Assembly (NCBI GenBank): GCA_026826555.1
Contig: JAKSZT010017954.1
Span: forward strand, 4,864,642-4,928,641
From: Tolypeutes matacus
Taxonomy: Eukaryota > Chordata > Mammalia > Cingulata > Chlamyphoridae
Length of the DNA: 64,000 nt
Reading direction: 5' to 3'
The notes under the pieces were generated by a model. The model did not search any database, was not told where the DNA came from, and saw nothing but the letters and a program-made list of their open reading frames with translations. Shown here one piece after another: positions 10,561 through 21,909 of the stretch (its first letter is position 1; every line of letters starts with the position of its first letter). A program made the translations under genes and the position numbers.

Positions 10561-12006
10561 AAAATGTTTTGGGGTTTTGCTTTGTGTTTGTGTAAATTAC
10601 TATACATTTGTAAATATTTTTGCATACTTTTGAAAATCAGTCTGTGCTTTTGTGGATTGCAGGGTATTAAAATGGGACTGTTTTCTGCCTCAGTTTCAGC
10701 AGAAGCCCCCAAAAGACAGAGAACAAGTGGCCAGTACTTTACATTCCCAAGTGAGGTTCTAGAACATTTGGGAGTGGTCTAGAATTCCAAGGATGGCAGA
10801 CAACTGGTCCCCTGGCTCTAGCCCATCGTGACTCCCCCCACCTCCACACAAAAAAAGAAATATTTCTCCCAGGGTGGAAGTGGGAGAAGTCCATGAAACA
10901 GTTGAGGGGTATTGAGTCCAGCTCTCAGTTGCATGTTTGGGGAGAGGGAGTTCAAGGAGACCCCTCAGAAGGCCCCTTATGGTTTCCTGGAGCCACCTTT
11001 CTCAGCCGGCTTAGAGAGTGAAGAGGTGTGGCTGACTGGGAGCTGGTGTGCCTGACAGGAAGCAGGGCAAGGGTGCAGGTTTTCCTGGCCCAGAGATGGG
11101 CCCCACAGGAAGGAGAACCTCCTTAGAGGGAGAGACAAATTCAGCAGAAAGAAGCTGGAGGGTCTGGGGACTGTAAACAGACTGCCAAAGGGACCCTGTC
11201 CTGTTAGGAGAGCAGCAGCCAGGGGGACCAGGGGAAACCAGGAGGGGCCCACAAAATGAGCCACGAGGGAGGGTTGACTGTAAGCTCCTCCCTAGCAGAG
11301 GGAACCAGCAGGTAGCACAGGGGCCTTGACCAGGCCTACCCTTGTCTTTCCTGGTATCCTCACCCCACCTCCCATGTGGGGGGAGTCAAGGGTAGCTCCG
11401 TGGAGAGGGGAGAGAGGGTAGCAGCACTTGAGGGGATATAGAGAAGAATTCCACCACTGCTATCTTTTCCCAGGCTTTCCCACCTCTGCAAGCTTCCATC
11501 ATTAGGAAGCAAGTATAGGTAGAGGACAGAAACATTTAATTCTAGATGCAATTTAGAGTTTTGATATAGCATTCTTCTGGCATATTAACTATGAGAATGA
11601 GGTTTTTCTTGAGACTAAACATGACCATAGGATTTTTATTTTATGAGTGAGAAATTTGGGATCTGCCTAAAATGTTAGCCAATGGGATAAGGAAATCCTA
11701 GCTCTAAAAGAGTGGGGCATCTGCGAAATGAAGTTCCATGCAGGGATGCTCTAGGGGTTGGGGTATGGGATGGGGGATGAATACACTGAAGCAGGTGTTT
11801 CATGATGGGGGGGGGGTGGTATGCAAGGCTGTATGATTAGAAAATGATTACATAGTTTCCAGGGAACACAGACAGGCTTCATCACTGGGAGTTGGGGCTG
11901 GAGCTTGCATCTGGTTCACCATGAGGTTCTCATTCTCCACTGGGGAGGGGCACATCCACCAAACCATCCAGAAAATTGACTCCCTCACTGGTGGGGTTTT
12001 TGATTT
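10561..12006. other. no supported feature
   Basis: Unassigned DNA with a 10-bp G run (11807-11816). The frames of 95 residues (10977-11264, minus) and 70 residues show no recognisable protein features. Confidence 0.45.
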
Positions 12007-12011
12007 CCCAG

Positions 12012-12437
12012 AGTTGGGGATTGAATCATGGTCCCCACAAAAGACATGTTCAAGTTTTAATCCACGTTCCTGTGGATGTGAACCTTTTCATAAATAGGAT
12101 CTTTTGAAGATGTTATGAGTTAAGGTGTGGCCAAATGGAGTTAGGGTAGGTCTTAATCTGTATGATTTGAGGTCTTACAAAGAGAGGAAGTTTGGAGGCA
12201 GACATTCAGAGAGAGCCACAGGTGGAAGCCAGAAGTTGGGAAAAGAGAGGAGAGAGAGCTTGCCATGTGATGGAGGACTGCATCAGCAGAATGTTACAGA
12301 CCCTGGAAGAAAGCAGTGCCTTCCTGACATCTTTATTTTGGACCTTTAGCCTGCAAAGCCATGAGACAGTAACTGCTTGTTGTTTAAGCCCACCCATTGT
12401 GTGGTGTTTGCCATAGCAACCCTGGCAAACCAAGACC
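12012..12437 (+). mobile_element. family Y solo LTR (ERVL/MaLR-like)
   Basis: The right part contains GTTTAAGCCCACCCATTGTG and ends GCAAACCAAGACC, like other family Y copies in this window. Both flanks are CCCAG (12007-12011 and 12438-12442), a perfect 5-bp duplication that fixes the ends even though the canonical TG/CA termini have decayed to AG/CC. A 5-bp duplication fits ERVL/MaLR integration. Confidence 0.72.
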
Positions 12438-12442
12438 CCCAG

Positions 12443-13321
12443 GATCCCTCAATTAGCTGCACAAGGAGTTGTCCCGCCACACACTGTCAGGCTCTGACAC
12501 CCTGGCAGGCAGGTGGACTCAGGGACACCCATCATGCCTGAGTTCCTCGGGTAACACCTGAAGGGGACTTTCAAGATTGAACCTCAAATGCAAGAAAGGT
12601 GAGCTAGAGCCATGACTCCCAGCCAGTGGGCCAAAAGACACTAGGGCAGGGGTGGGGCAGTCCTCAGAGTGTGGCAGGAAATCTAAATGCATCTACCTTG
12701 GGACCAAGCATTGCCATTAAACTAAGCTGGCAAACTATGGTATTGTCAATGGTATTCAACAAATGTGTAATAAAACACATTATTCCAGTGCATTCCTGGA
12801 TTTTTAGTATCATTGTGTCATGACATTCTCAGTCACAAATATTATCATGTGAAGAACCTGCGCTTTATTATTTTGTTTTGTTCCCTTAAAGAGGTGTCCT
12901 TAAACCAGATGAGAGGAAGGAGATACAAAGATCATGATGCTATTGCTTTAACACTAAAACACCATTTAGCTGGCATGCAGGCTGCCAGATAAAACTGTGA
13001 GGTACTAGTGGGATGAATTGAAAATTGTCATTCCGTCAAACTTAGTGACAACATTATCTGCAGATCTTAGAAAAATCAGCTCAGAAAAATCCCTGGTTGG
13101 TAGTGATCCTCTCAGATAGATTGAAATCTTTCCAGGCTATTCCTCAGGGCTCATCAATCAAGTACAGTTGTCATGGTGAGCAGTTGAATGGATGGTTTCC
13201 ATTTAATTATCTTCTAGTCTCTAGATGTTGAAAGCATTTGGGGATAGCAGGCTCTGCCAGCCCCATTCTCCCCAGCTAAAATAATTGTAGCTCCTTCCCC
13301 ACCCCACCCTCACCTGGAGAC
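12443..13321. other. no supported feature; part may be conserved noncoding DNA
   Basis: About 12840-13310 is continuous unique AT-rich sequence without recognisable repeats. No coding signal was seen. Confidence 0.4.
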
Positions 13322-13899
13322 ATCCATTCGTTTGTTTAATAAATACAGACTGACTATGTACTCAGCACAATGCTCCCGCCAAGGACATCTCTGCAAGAAC
13401 AACAGGCACCAGGCAGGGCCTTGCACTTCAGGATGCCAGAAGATGGACTCACGGGCAACCACAAAGATTGTGAGTGTGCTGGGTGGGCTCAGGAAGGGCC
13501 CTCATACCTGGCAAGGTTCAATCAGGTGTTGGCCAAGAGGCCAGGATCTGGGAGTTGGGTCCCAAATGGTCAATGGCTCACATGAGGTTCTTAACTGAGA
13601 GGGCAAGTCCAGGTCAAAAATTCCTTCCAGAGCAACAATAGAGGACAGCAAGCTGAGTGGCAGGAGCCCATCCACCCATGACATAAAGCCAGTGATAAGG
13701 AATCAGGTGATCAAAGGAAGGGAACAGAAAAGGGTTGACCAGGAAGTAAGGGGGTTCTGGGGGCAGAGGTTTGGCCAGTATTGGGGTTTCCTTATCTCCC
13801 ATTATTTGATGTCAAGGTTATGGATACATGAGAGTAATAGCTTGCCTTAAAGCTGTAAAGTTAGCATACCAGCCGCCCAGACAATGACACTTCTATCCA

Positions 13900-14360
13900 T
13901 CCATCTATTTATTCTTTCATTTAGCACATATTTTTCAAGTGTCTCCTTTGTGCCTGTCTTTTGGGGGAGGTATACATTAAGCAAACAATTACACTGATGC
14001 TTGTTTAATCCTAAATGTGATGCATGCTGTAAAGAAAAGTCCAGTGTACAGTGAAAGAGTCTTAAAGGAAGGCTTCCCTGGGTCCAGGACACTCAGATAA
14101 GACCTGAACTGAGAGTGGGGCCTAATAAGGAGAAGCAAGATCTGAAGCACATTTTCCAGGCAGTGGGGAGACCTAGATTAGGACGTGCCAGAGCGATGAG
14201 TGCAGAGCAGACAGGTGGGCACTGGCCACATCTCAGAGGGCCAGTTGGACTTTATCCCAAGAACAGTGGGTTTGCATTTTTAAATGATCACTCCAGCTGC
14301 CTCGTGAAGACAGTGGAGGTGGACAAGAGTGGAGGGGGGAGCATTGGTAGGAGAGATTGT
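13900..14360 (-). mobile_element. L2 fragment
   Basis: Antisense L2: TTATTCTTTCATTTAGCACA, then AGGCTTCCCTGG, TTGGACTTTATCCCAAGAAC and GATCACTCCAGCTGCC in the expected order. A shorter L2-like piece (CGTTTGTTTAATAAATACAG) lies near 13328-13380. Confidence 0.65.
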
Positions 14361-15779
14361 GGCAGCTCAGGCATGAGCTTGCACGTGGATGGTTCAGCGG
14401 AGGTGGAGAGCTGCCATCACCTTCCCCAAGACACCAGAACTTGCAGCTCTTCCACCACCATGGGCACAAGACAACATGTACTTTCACTGCACACATAATA
14501 TCTGTTTAGCAAAGGGAGTGGCTCCAAACCACAGTAGAGCCACGTGCAAGTCTTCAGAGCCACACACAAGGCTAACAGATTCCATTAAGGAATCTATGCT
14601 TTCCTGGATGGAGACTCTCTGAGCAGGGGGATTATCTGGTGATCTCCTCAAAACCAGAGTCTGGCCAGGCAGGCTCAGGCCTCTATGAGCACAAGAGAGA
14701 AGCAGAACCGCAGCTATGTAATGTAATGTTCAGTTGGGTCATCTGAACCCTTGGAGAACCAGCCCAGGGGTGGAGGTCAAGGTAGCACCTGCTGCTGGCT
14801 GGCTTTGCATCTGCTCAATGCCTACTTTCTAGGTTGGAAGAAAAGAGAGAAAACAAACCAAGCCTTTTAGCTTTCATCCCTCTGGAGTGTTGAGGACAGT
14901 CTGGCCTGTCATCAGGGGACCAGTTGGAGCCATCTCCACGAGAACAGCAGAAATAGCAGGAAGGAGAAGGGAGAGACTAGATATTGCACATTTAAAGAAA
15001 ATATTATCTTATCTCAGTTTTTCCCCTTCCAGGTTGTCAAAAAAAGGAATCATAGAAAACGATTAAGTAGACTCCCTAATTTATATTTAACAACTAGCTA
15101 TTTCATGACTGAATTGGCATTTGGAGAAAAAGGTAATGACCTCCAGGTTAGAATGTCTTTGGCTGCACATGAGTCCTCTTGGCTAGGACTGGATTCCTTC
15201 TGTTGTTTCTCCCAGGCTTGGGCCTGTTGGCTTGCAGGGGGTGTTTTCAATGTTTTCCAGTCCAGGCTCATGAATCCTTGGCATTGCTTGCATTTTCCTC
15301 CTCAGCTACTCTTCTTCAAGCCTGCATCCTGCCAAGGCAGTTTTGCTCCTTCCTGATAGTGTCAAGGAAGGCTGCTCACTCCGAGTCACTACTGACCCTG
15401 ACACTTTTGCCCCTGCTGGTTACCAGCACACCATGCCAACTCCCCCCCCACCCCAATCCAGGCTATGCTTGGACCCCCGCCATGCCACTGCTGCTGCCTC
15501 TATGCCTCGTCTTTTACCAACACCACAGCCCTTCTGTTTCCAGGGCAGGAGCCAATGTCTTTCTACCAGCAGTCGCCACGTCTGTAGAGATTGCAGAGAC
15601 CTGGCCCCAATGCATATTTTGTTGTAGAAGCCCTTGCTCCTGGTTCTCAGTATGGAAACTCAGGGACACTGAGAAACAAACACTGTGCTGTCCGCAGACC
15701 CCTGTATCCATAAACATTGGTGGTTCTTGAGCCAAACCTGTGACCCTTCAATCTCTTTGTGATCTCCCTGGTATCAGTT
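14361..15779. other. no supported feature
   Basis: Includes the longest non-repeat open frame in the window (15179-15730, plus, 183 residues). That frame has a hydrophobic start but low-complexity composition and overlaps other frames, so I do not call it a gene. Confidence 0.45.
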
Positions 15780-15995
15780 CACATCTTTCAAGAAACACAA
15801 GTTAAGAAGGAATTAGACTTGAAAAGATGTATTGATGGGAAAGAATTAAGGGAAGAAGGAGCAGGAGTTGATGAGGAGAACCTTCAGATCACAATGTGGG
15901 TCTGACATCTGTGAAAGGAGAGAGAGAAGGAAAGCAGATGAGAAAGGAAGAGCTTTAGATCATAGCACAGCTCAGAGTCTTGGCCAGGCCACTGG
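15780..15995 (+). repeat. unassigned interspersed repeat, copy 1
   Basis: The segment around TTCAGATCACAATG and GGAAGAGCTTTAGATC is similar to 34845-35060 in the same orientation (TTCAGACCACAGTG and GGAGAGCCTCAGATG). Two diverged copies in one window point to an interspersed element; I cannot name the family. Confidence 0.45.
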
Positions 15996-16009
15996 CGAAT
16001 TCCTAAATA

Positions 16010-16516
16010 AGTTATCTATTGTTGGGTAACAAATTACTCCCAAAACATAATGGTATAAAATAACAACAAACGTTCAGTATCTCACAGTGGGTCAGGAATT
16101 GGGGAGCAACTTGACTGGATGGTTCTAGCACAGGCTGCAGCGAAGATGTTGACCCCAGCTGCTGTCATCTGAAGACGTGTCGGGGACCTGAGGATGTGCT
16201 TCCAAGGTGGCTCACTCACATGGCTGGCAAATGGGTGCTGGCTGTGGCAGGAGGCTCAGTTCCTTGTCTCGTGGACCTCTCCAGAGGGCCACTTGAGTGT
16301 CCTCCTGACACGGCAGCTGGCATCCCCCAAGCGAGTGATCCAAGAGCACAAGGCAGAAACTGCAGTGTCTTTTATGATCCAGCTTCAGAAGCCATGCACC
16401 AACTGTTCTGTAGTGGCCTCCTGGTTACCTAGTTGGCCCCTGGTGGGAGGGGACAACACAGAGACGTGAACACTAGAAGGTGAGGGTCACTGGAGCTATC
16501 CTGGAGGCTAGCTACA
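16010..16516 (-). mobile_element. MaLR/MLT1-like LTR
   Basis: On the plus strand it starts GTTATCTATTGTTGGGTAAC, continues with CTCACAGTGGGTCAGGAATT and the CCTCTCCAGAGGGCCACTTG block, and ends near GGAGGCTAGCTACA, the order seen in antisense MLT-type LTRs. The copy is diverged and no target duplication is clear. Confidence 0.65.
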
Positions 16517-16859
16517 CAGTTCATGAGCAAGGCTGGCCTGGTGGCAGAGCCCCGGGTTGGCAGAAACAGCCTGGCTCTAGTACCCTTGCTGGCCCTGGAT
16601 GGGAGCACCTGGGAGGGAAACACAGCCTTGCTGTGAATGCCGCAGATCTTATCCAAAGGTACAGCAGCTGGAGGCTGGCAGCCAGCTACTCCTCACTGCA
16701 GGTTCTCTTGAAGGGAGATCTGAGCTGTGCATCTCTATCGCTTCCAGATCCCCCATTATTTTATGTAAATAGACCTTCCTGAACATTTCACCAGCTCTCC
16801 AACATTCCAAGCTCCTTCGAATCCTAGCATAAATACATCTTCAGGTTGAGCTGGGAATA
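16517..16859. other. no supported feature
   Basis: Unassigned, with overlapping chance open frames on both strands. Confidence 0.4.
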
Positions 16860-16985
16860 CTGCCATAATAAGATGAGGAAACTGAAACTCAGAGAGAGCT
16901 GATATGTCCAAAGTCTCCCAAAGATGACCGAAGCAGATGAGGCTTCTAAGTCCCAAGTCCAGTGCACTTTGCTTTGTGCCATGAG
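16860..16985 (-). mobile_element. MIR fragment
   Basis: Antisense MIR: AGATGAGGAAACTGAAACTC, then AGAGAGAGCTGATATG and a TAAGTCCCAAGTCCAGTGC piece. Confidence 0.7.
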
Positions 16986-17298
16986 ATCCCCATAAATTCA
17001 GCCATCTGTGTGGGTGACTGGCTTGCAAGGACATTCCAGGCTGCTAAATACACAATTATCTATAATGCACATTCTTATTTTTGTTGTTGCTGCTACTTCA
17101 GCAACATATTGGACTTCCTAATTATGTTTTTGCTGAAGCTAATGTTAAAATTAATTTCCTTTCCCTGAACAGCCATCAACTACTGATAACTGGAAGAGTG
17201 AGCAGTAAATTCATCTATCAGGAGCTAGCTACAAGCAGGCATAGGGACCTCTGCCTTCTAGTCTGTATCCTTTGCTCTCATACCTCTTGGATAGATTT

Positions 17299-17409
17299 AA
17301 AAAAAAAAAAAAATTTTTTTTTTAATCAAACAATATATTACACAATATATTTGGTTCATAGTAACGCATTCATACAGTATTTGTCCTTTTGTGTCTGGCT
17401 TGCTTCATT
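17299..17409 (-). mobile_element. 111-bp L1 3'-end micro-insertion
   Basis: A perfect 15-bp duplication, CTCTTGGATAGATTT, flanks the insert at 17284-17298 and 17410-17424. The body reads, on the minus strand, AGCCAGACACAAAAGGACAA and then ATACTGTATGAATGC, an L1 3' motif, and ends in a tail seen as T10 on the plus strand (17314-17323). Unusually an A15 run (17299-17313) lies between the left duplication and the T run. Confidence 0.8.
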
Positions 17410-17410
17410 C

Positions 17411-17530
17411 TCTTGGATAGATTTTAATGTTCCCATTTTACAGTAGAAGGGAGTCCACTGAGGTTAAATGACTCACTCAGATCCACTTATGAAATAAGTG
17501 GCAGGGCAGAACTTAAGCCCCATTCTGCCT
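17411..17530 (-). mobile_element. MIR fragment split by an L1 insertion
   Basis: Antisense MIR: TTCCCATTTTACAGTAGAAG, then TGAGGTTAAATGACTCACTC and GGCAGGGCAGAACTTAAGCC. Its left side was duplicated by the 17299-17409 insertion. Confidence 0.68.
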
Positions 17531-18828
17531 GCATACAAGTTTGGAGCCCTTTCTCCTAAATGGTGCTGCTTCCAGTTCTACAATTCTCTTAGTTTCCTAG
17601 TGGCAGCTATAGGAGAGGTGCAAGAGGGGGCAGAAAAGAATGCCATCCAGTTGTTCAGAAGGGATCTCACCTACAGGAGCACCTGGTTGCAGTAATTGCT
17701 GTTCAGAGTCTATTTCTTAGCTTTGGCAGTGGTGCCTTGCTGTTTTACATCACAGGGAAGTAGGTGAGTTTCAGGGGAACTGATTCATACTGATTAAACT
17801 CACAAAAGACTGATGTATCAATCTAAATGACAATCTATTCCTTTGCAAGGGAGTGACCAGAATTTTCATGTCCATCTTCTAAGGCTTCCTTTTCTCAGAA
17901 GCCTGAGAGGCTGACTCCTTAAGTGGAAGGCTGCTTGGTAACTATAAAATCAGAACCAAAGTAACTGGAAGGCAGCTTTGAAGAAACTTGCGTGCAGCTG
18001 ACGGATGCCCCTTCAATGGCTCCCTCTCTTATGTGATGGGGATGCTTCAGCACCTCTCTCCTTTAAACATTGCTGAATATGAATCGTCATGTCTTGCTCA
18101 TTGCTATTTTTGTTCTAGGCTTTTGCAGATACCTTCCTTCCATAAAATATATTTTTCTTCAAACGTTGTATTATAATTAGTTGGGCTACAACTTCCATTA
18201 ATATTCAACCATATTTAAGTCCAGGGCTTGTTCTTACTCTTCTGGCATGGAGACTTTCTGTCCCCTAGGATGGTTTTGCAAATTGTTAACTTTTATGCGT
18301 TCTGTGTGGTTTTCCTTACAACGGTACAAGATGTGTCAATGCAGTGCCTACGTGGCCTTGTCTTCTTCCCAGAGTCTAGGCATTGCCTCATCCACCCACA
18401 GCGGAAGGGACAGAATCTATTTTAAGTCACTTAAGAAGTACAGTCTGTAGACTCATCTGGTATGAAAAGAAGAGCTGGACTAAATTGATGCTTTCTTGAA
18501 AGGATTTAAAGCAAGAGAGAGAGGTAAAAAGGATTCTTAGCAGGGAGAGCTGGCAATGAAAGTTCTCAAATAGAAGGATGCCCCCATTATAGCCAAACCC
18601 ACAGAAGGAGACCAGGAGGGGAGCCAAGGAACGTCCCAGCATCAGGCCTATCTGTGACCATCCCCACGCAGACCTCACAGGGTGGCCTCTGTGTTGTGGT
18701 CACAGGAGCAGATGTGAGAGAGGCCTCAGCAGGGCCACCAGTGGGGACAATGAGGCACATCAGGGGGAGGGGGCAACCCCAAGGCTACCGTCTGCTCAGA
18801 ATAACACTCTCCTTCTTGAAGATGACTA
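17531..18828. other. no supported feature
   Basis: No recognised repeat or coding signal. Several 60-80 residue frames on both strands look random. Confidence 0.45.
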
Positions 18829-18833
18829 GCGAT

Positions 18834-19202
18834 TGTCTTAGTTTGTCAGCGCTGCTATAGCAAATATCACAGACTGATCAGTTTAAACAACAGGACTGTG
18901 TTGCCTCACAATTTTGGAGGTGAGATGTCAGCAGGACCACGCTTTCTCCAGCTCCCGTGGTGTCCTGGCCAGCCATGCCTAACTCAGTCTCTACCTCCCA
19001 CCCACAGCCATCTGTCACCCCATCTGTCTCCCCAACTGCATCCAAATTTCCTCTGTTTATAAGGTCTCCAGTCATATTGGATTAGGGTCACCCTGATTCA
19101 TTTTGGTCTCACCTTCGCTAATAACATTTTCGAAGACTATTTACAAGTGGGTTCATGCCCACAGGGTTCAGGGCTTGAACACGGCTTTGGGGGTCCATAA
19201 CA
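18834..19202 (-). mobile_element. family Y solo LTR
   Basis: The plus strand starts TGTCTTAGTTTGTCAGCGCT and ends GGGTCCATAACA (TG...CA). GTTTAAACAACAG and CCAGTCATATTGGATTAGGG inside match the antisense of this LTR type. The flanks GCGAT and GTGAC agree at three of five positions with two transitions, so the duplication is decayed. Confidence 0.7.
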
Positions 19203-19327
19203 GTGACCCTGACAGTTAAAGAAAAAGAAGACAGTGGCGTAGCTCTAGGGCCTGGAATTCCTGTAGCGGCTCCGTAACGGTGACCAAACACCTCGTCCAG
19301 GCATCAGATCTGGTAATAGAAGTTCTG

Positions 19328-19440
19328 AGCAGGGAGTCGATTTCTCTTCCAACCTATATCCTGAGCTAGCTGCATGACCCTGGCCTTCAGTTTCCTCGTC
19401 TGTCAAACAATGGCTCTTCCCAGCTATACAATTCTGTGAT
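19328..19440 (+). mobile_element. MIR fragment
   Basis: Sense MIR core: GAGCTAGCTGCATGACCCTG, then CTTCAGTTTCCTCGTCTGTC. Both ends are lost. Confidence 0.6.
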
Positions 19441-20439
19441 TTTTAGCCTAATTGACCACGTTAGCCAAAACAGTCCCTCAGCAGACAGCTTCTTACATGC
19501 ACTTTAGCAAATCCACTAAGTGGGCTAATCATGTGCCTCTAAGTGAGTTTATTATCCAGCTCTCTGGGAAGCAGACCAGAATTTCTTCCCAAATGTGAGA
19601 TTTACTTTAAGCTTAAGTTATTTTTAAAAGGTAGACAAAACCCATGATATCATCCCGCTATTAATTTGTAGATGTGAAGAAAAGATTCCTACCAGTTCTG
19701 AGTCTTAGATAAATATACAAGAATAATAATAACCTTTGCAGGAAGGTATTGAATGTTAGACAGTTACTGAAGGCAAACGTTATTTATTCCAAGGAAGCAG
19801 CTTTCCTGGGTCTTTTGCTTCTGTGTGTAAGCTGCCAGAGTAGGCAATTATTGTTCTCTTTCTATTTTTGGTCTCAGAATGCCTTGAATCCCTTCTATTG
19901 TGGCCCAGCTGTCAGGAGGAACAACCCAGTGCCAATGTGAGAAAGGTCTCATATTAGAGTTATTCAAAGAAACGTCAGCCCCACGCGCGTGATGCTCGGT
20001 TATCGACCAGGAGGCGCACTTAGTCTGCGGATGGTTTCCCAGGCCTGCTGTGCCGTGAGGCCCGGGTCACACAGGCCCCCCTTCCAGAGCCTCGTGGTCT
20101 GATGAGGGAGACACACCGGCTGCAAACACCCAGCAATAGAGGAGTCTTAGGGTGCATTGTAGAAATCTGTAGAATCGAATACTACGCCATCATTTAACAT
20201 CATGTGTTTGAAGAATGGCTTGTTTTCGTTCACTATTGAGTAAGTGAAAAGTAAGGTTACAACATTTTATGCAATATGAACTCTTTCCCTCTCCCCCCCC
20301 ACATGAATGTATATATAGGAATATACTAAGAAAGGAATAACAAAATGACAGCAAGTGGTTCTTGAATTCTTACTTCATTACTTAATACAGTCTAGTATTA
20401 TACTAAATTCTACATATATCATATGTCATTTGGTCTTAA
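19441..20439. other. no supported feature
   Basis: Unassigned. A small C run lies near 20290-20300. No exon or RNA gene was seen. Confidence 0.4.
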
Positions 20440-20652
20440 GTTTCTTTAGTGCAAAATATATCATATATACAAAGGAGTGGGTCTAGCATATTCAGTGTGA
20501 ACAATAAATATAAACTGAACTTCCATGTGCCCATCTCCTTATGGCCCTCTCTGATTTCAGGTGCCACCCAACCCCTCAGAAGTAACTGCTATTTTGAAAT
20601 TTGCATTAATAATTCTCTGTCTATTCTTATTCTTTATACATATAATTATGCA

Positions 20653-21097
20653 TGGTGGATTGAATTGTGTCTCCCCGTTTGGAGCTGCAGCTGGTCTTGG
20701 TCCGCATTCTGGTGGGTGTGGACCCATTGTAAATAGGATCACTTGAAGCCAAGTTAAGGTGTGGCCCACTGAATCAGGTGGGGATTTAATCCAGATTACT
20801 GGAGTCCTTTATTAGCAGGAAGAAATTCAGACAGAGAAAGAAATCTGGAAGTTGACAGAGCACAGAGGAGAAAGGAGAAGACACTGCCACATGCATTGTT
20901 ATATGGCAGAAAAGCCAAGGACCAAGGGTCTCTGGCAGCCAGTCCCAGGAGGCCACAGTCTTCAGGGAGAAAGTATTGCCTTGCTCACACCTTGGTTTTG
21001 GAATTTCCTTAGCCTCAAAACCTTGATCCAATAAATTCCCATTGTTTAAACCAACGCACTGTATAGTATTTGTTTTAGCAGCAGGGAAACTAAGGCA
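20653..21097 (+). mobile_element. family Y solo LTR inside L1
   Basis: Starts TGGTGGATTGAATTGTGTCT and ends GGGAAACTAAGGCA. A polyadenylation signal AATAAA is at 21030-21035, followed by CCATTGTTTAAACCAACGCA as in other family Y copies. L1 sequence resumes on both sides. The immediate 5-bp flanks (ATGCA, GTAAG) do not match, so the exact ends or the duplication have decayed. Confidence 0.72.
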
Positions 21098-21478
21098 GTA
21101 AGTACTTCTAAATAATACATTTCTGGTTTGGTCTGTTTTGAACTTGTTATAAATAGTATATTGTACATATTTTTCTGTGATTTGCTCTGTTTTCTCACCA
21201 TTATATTTCTGATATTCATCCATGTTTATGTGTATAGCTGTGGTTTATTATTTCCTGCTCTGAAATATTGTTACGTTATTATATTACAATTTATGTGCCC
21301 ATTCTACTGTTAACGGACTTTTGATTGTTTCAAGTCTAAATTTGGCTATTATGAACAATAGGGCTGTGAATAGACTTATGGATTATTTTGGGAGACACAT
21401 GTAAGAATTTCTCCAGGTTAATGCCTACATGTGGAAGCAGAGGGTTTTAAGGTATGACATATTTATTCTTTTCTGGAT

Positions 21479-21909
21479 ATACCAGTCATCCTGTTCTAGG
21501 TTAGAGTGACAAATAGAAACAAAAGTATGTCATTGACTTGAACCTGATAGAAGTTTTTTTCTCAAATACATAACACCTTTACTGCATTCCTGATCAGTGG
21601 GAAGTTACTTCCATGTGTTGACTCAGGGATCCAGGCACCTTCCACCTTATGGTGCAGCTGTCTCTCTTCACCTTGGCAGTAAAGGGGCAAAGAGAATGTG
21701 GAAGGAGCTCATCCACTTCTTAAAAGCCTTTGACCTGGAAACTACTCTCAAACTTCTGTTCACATTTCATTGTTTAAACTGGATCATGCCTAACTGCAAG
21801 GGGGGCAGGGAAATATGACCTCAGGGTCATGAGCCTCCTCTAAGCTGCGATTTAATACTTGGGAAAGGGAGAGTAGATTTTGGGGAACAGCTAGAAATCT
21901 GGCAAATAA
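21479..21909. mobile_element. unassigned insertion inside L1
   Basis: This segment breaks L1 similarity that resumes at about 21910. GACTCAGGGATCCAGGCACC, TCCACTTCTTAAAAGCC and CCTAACTGCAAGGGGGGCAG suggest a medium-reiteration repeat, but I cannot assign a family or orientation. Boundaries are approximate. Confidence 0.45.

Noticed and set aside
15179..15730. 183-residue open frame with a hydrophobic N-terminus (plus strand)
   Set aside because: No recognisable domain, low-complexity composition, overlapping frames on both strands, and no promoter or splice context. Length is within chance for this composition.
17086..17105. 7-bp perfect hairpin (GTTGCTG / CAGCAAC)
   Set aside because: Too short to be a miRNA precursor; such stems occur often by chance.
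20786..21223. 145-residue open frame (minus strand)
   Set aside because: It is antisense to an LTR and the L1 sequence around it; no protein similarity.
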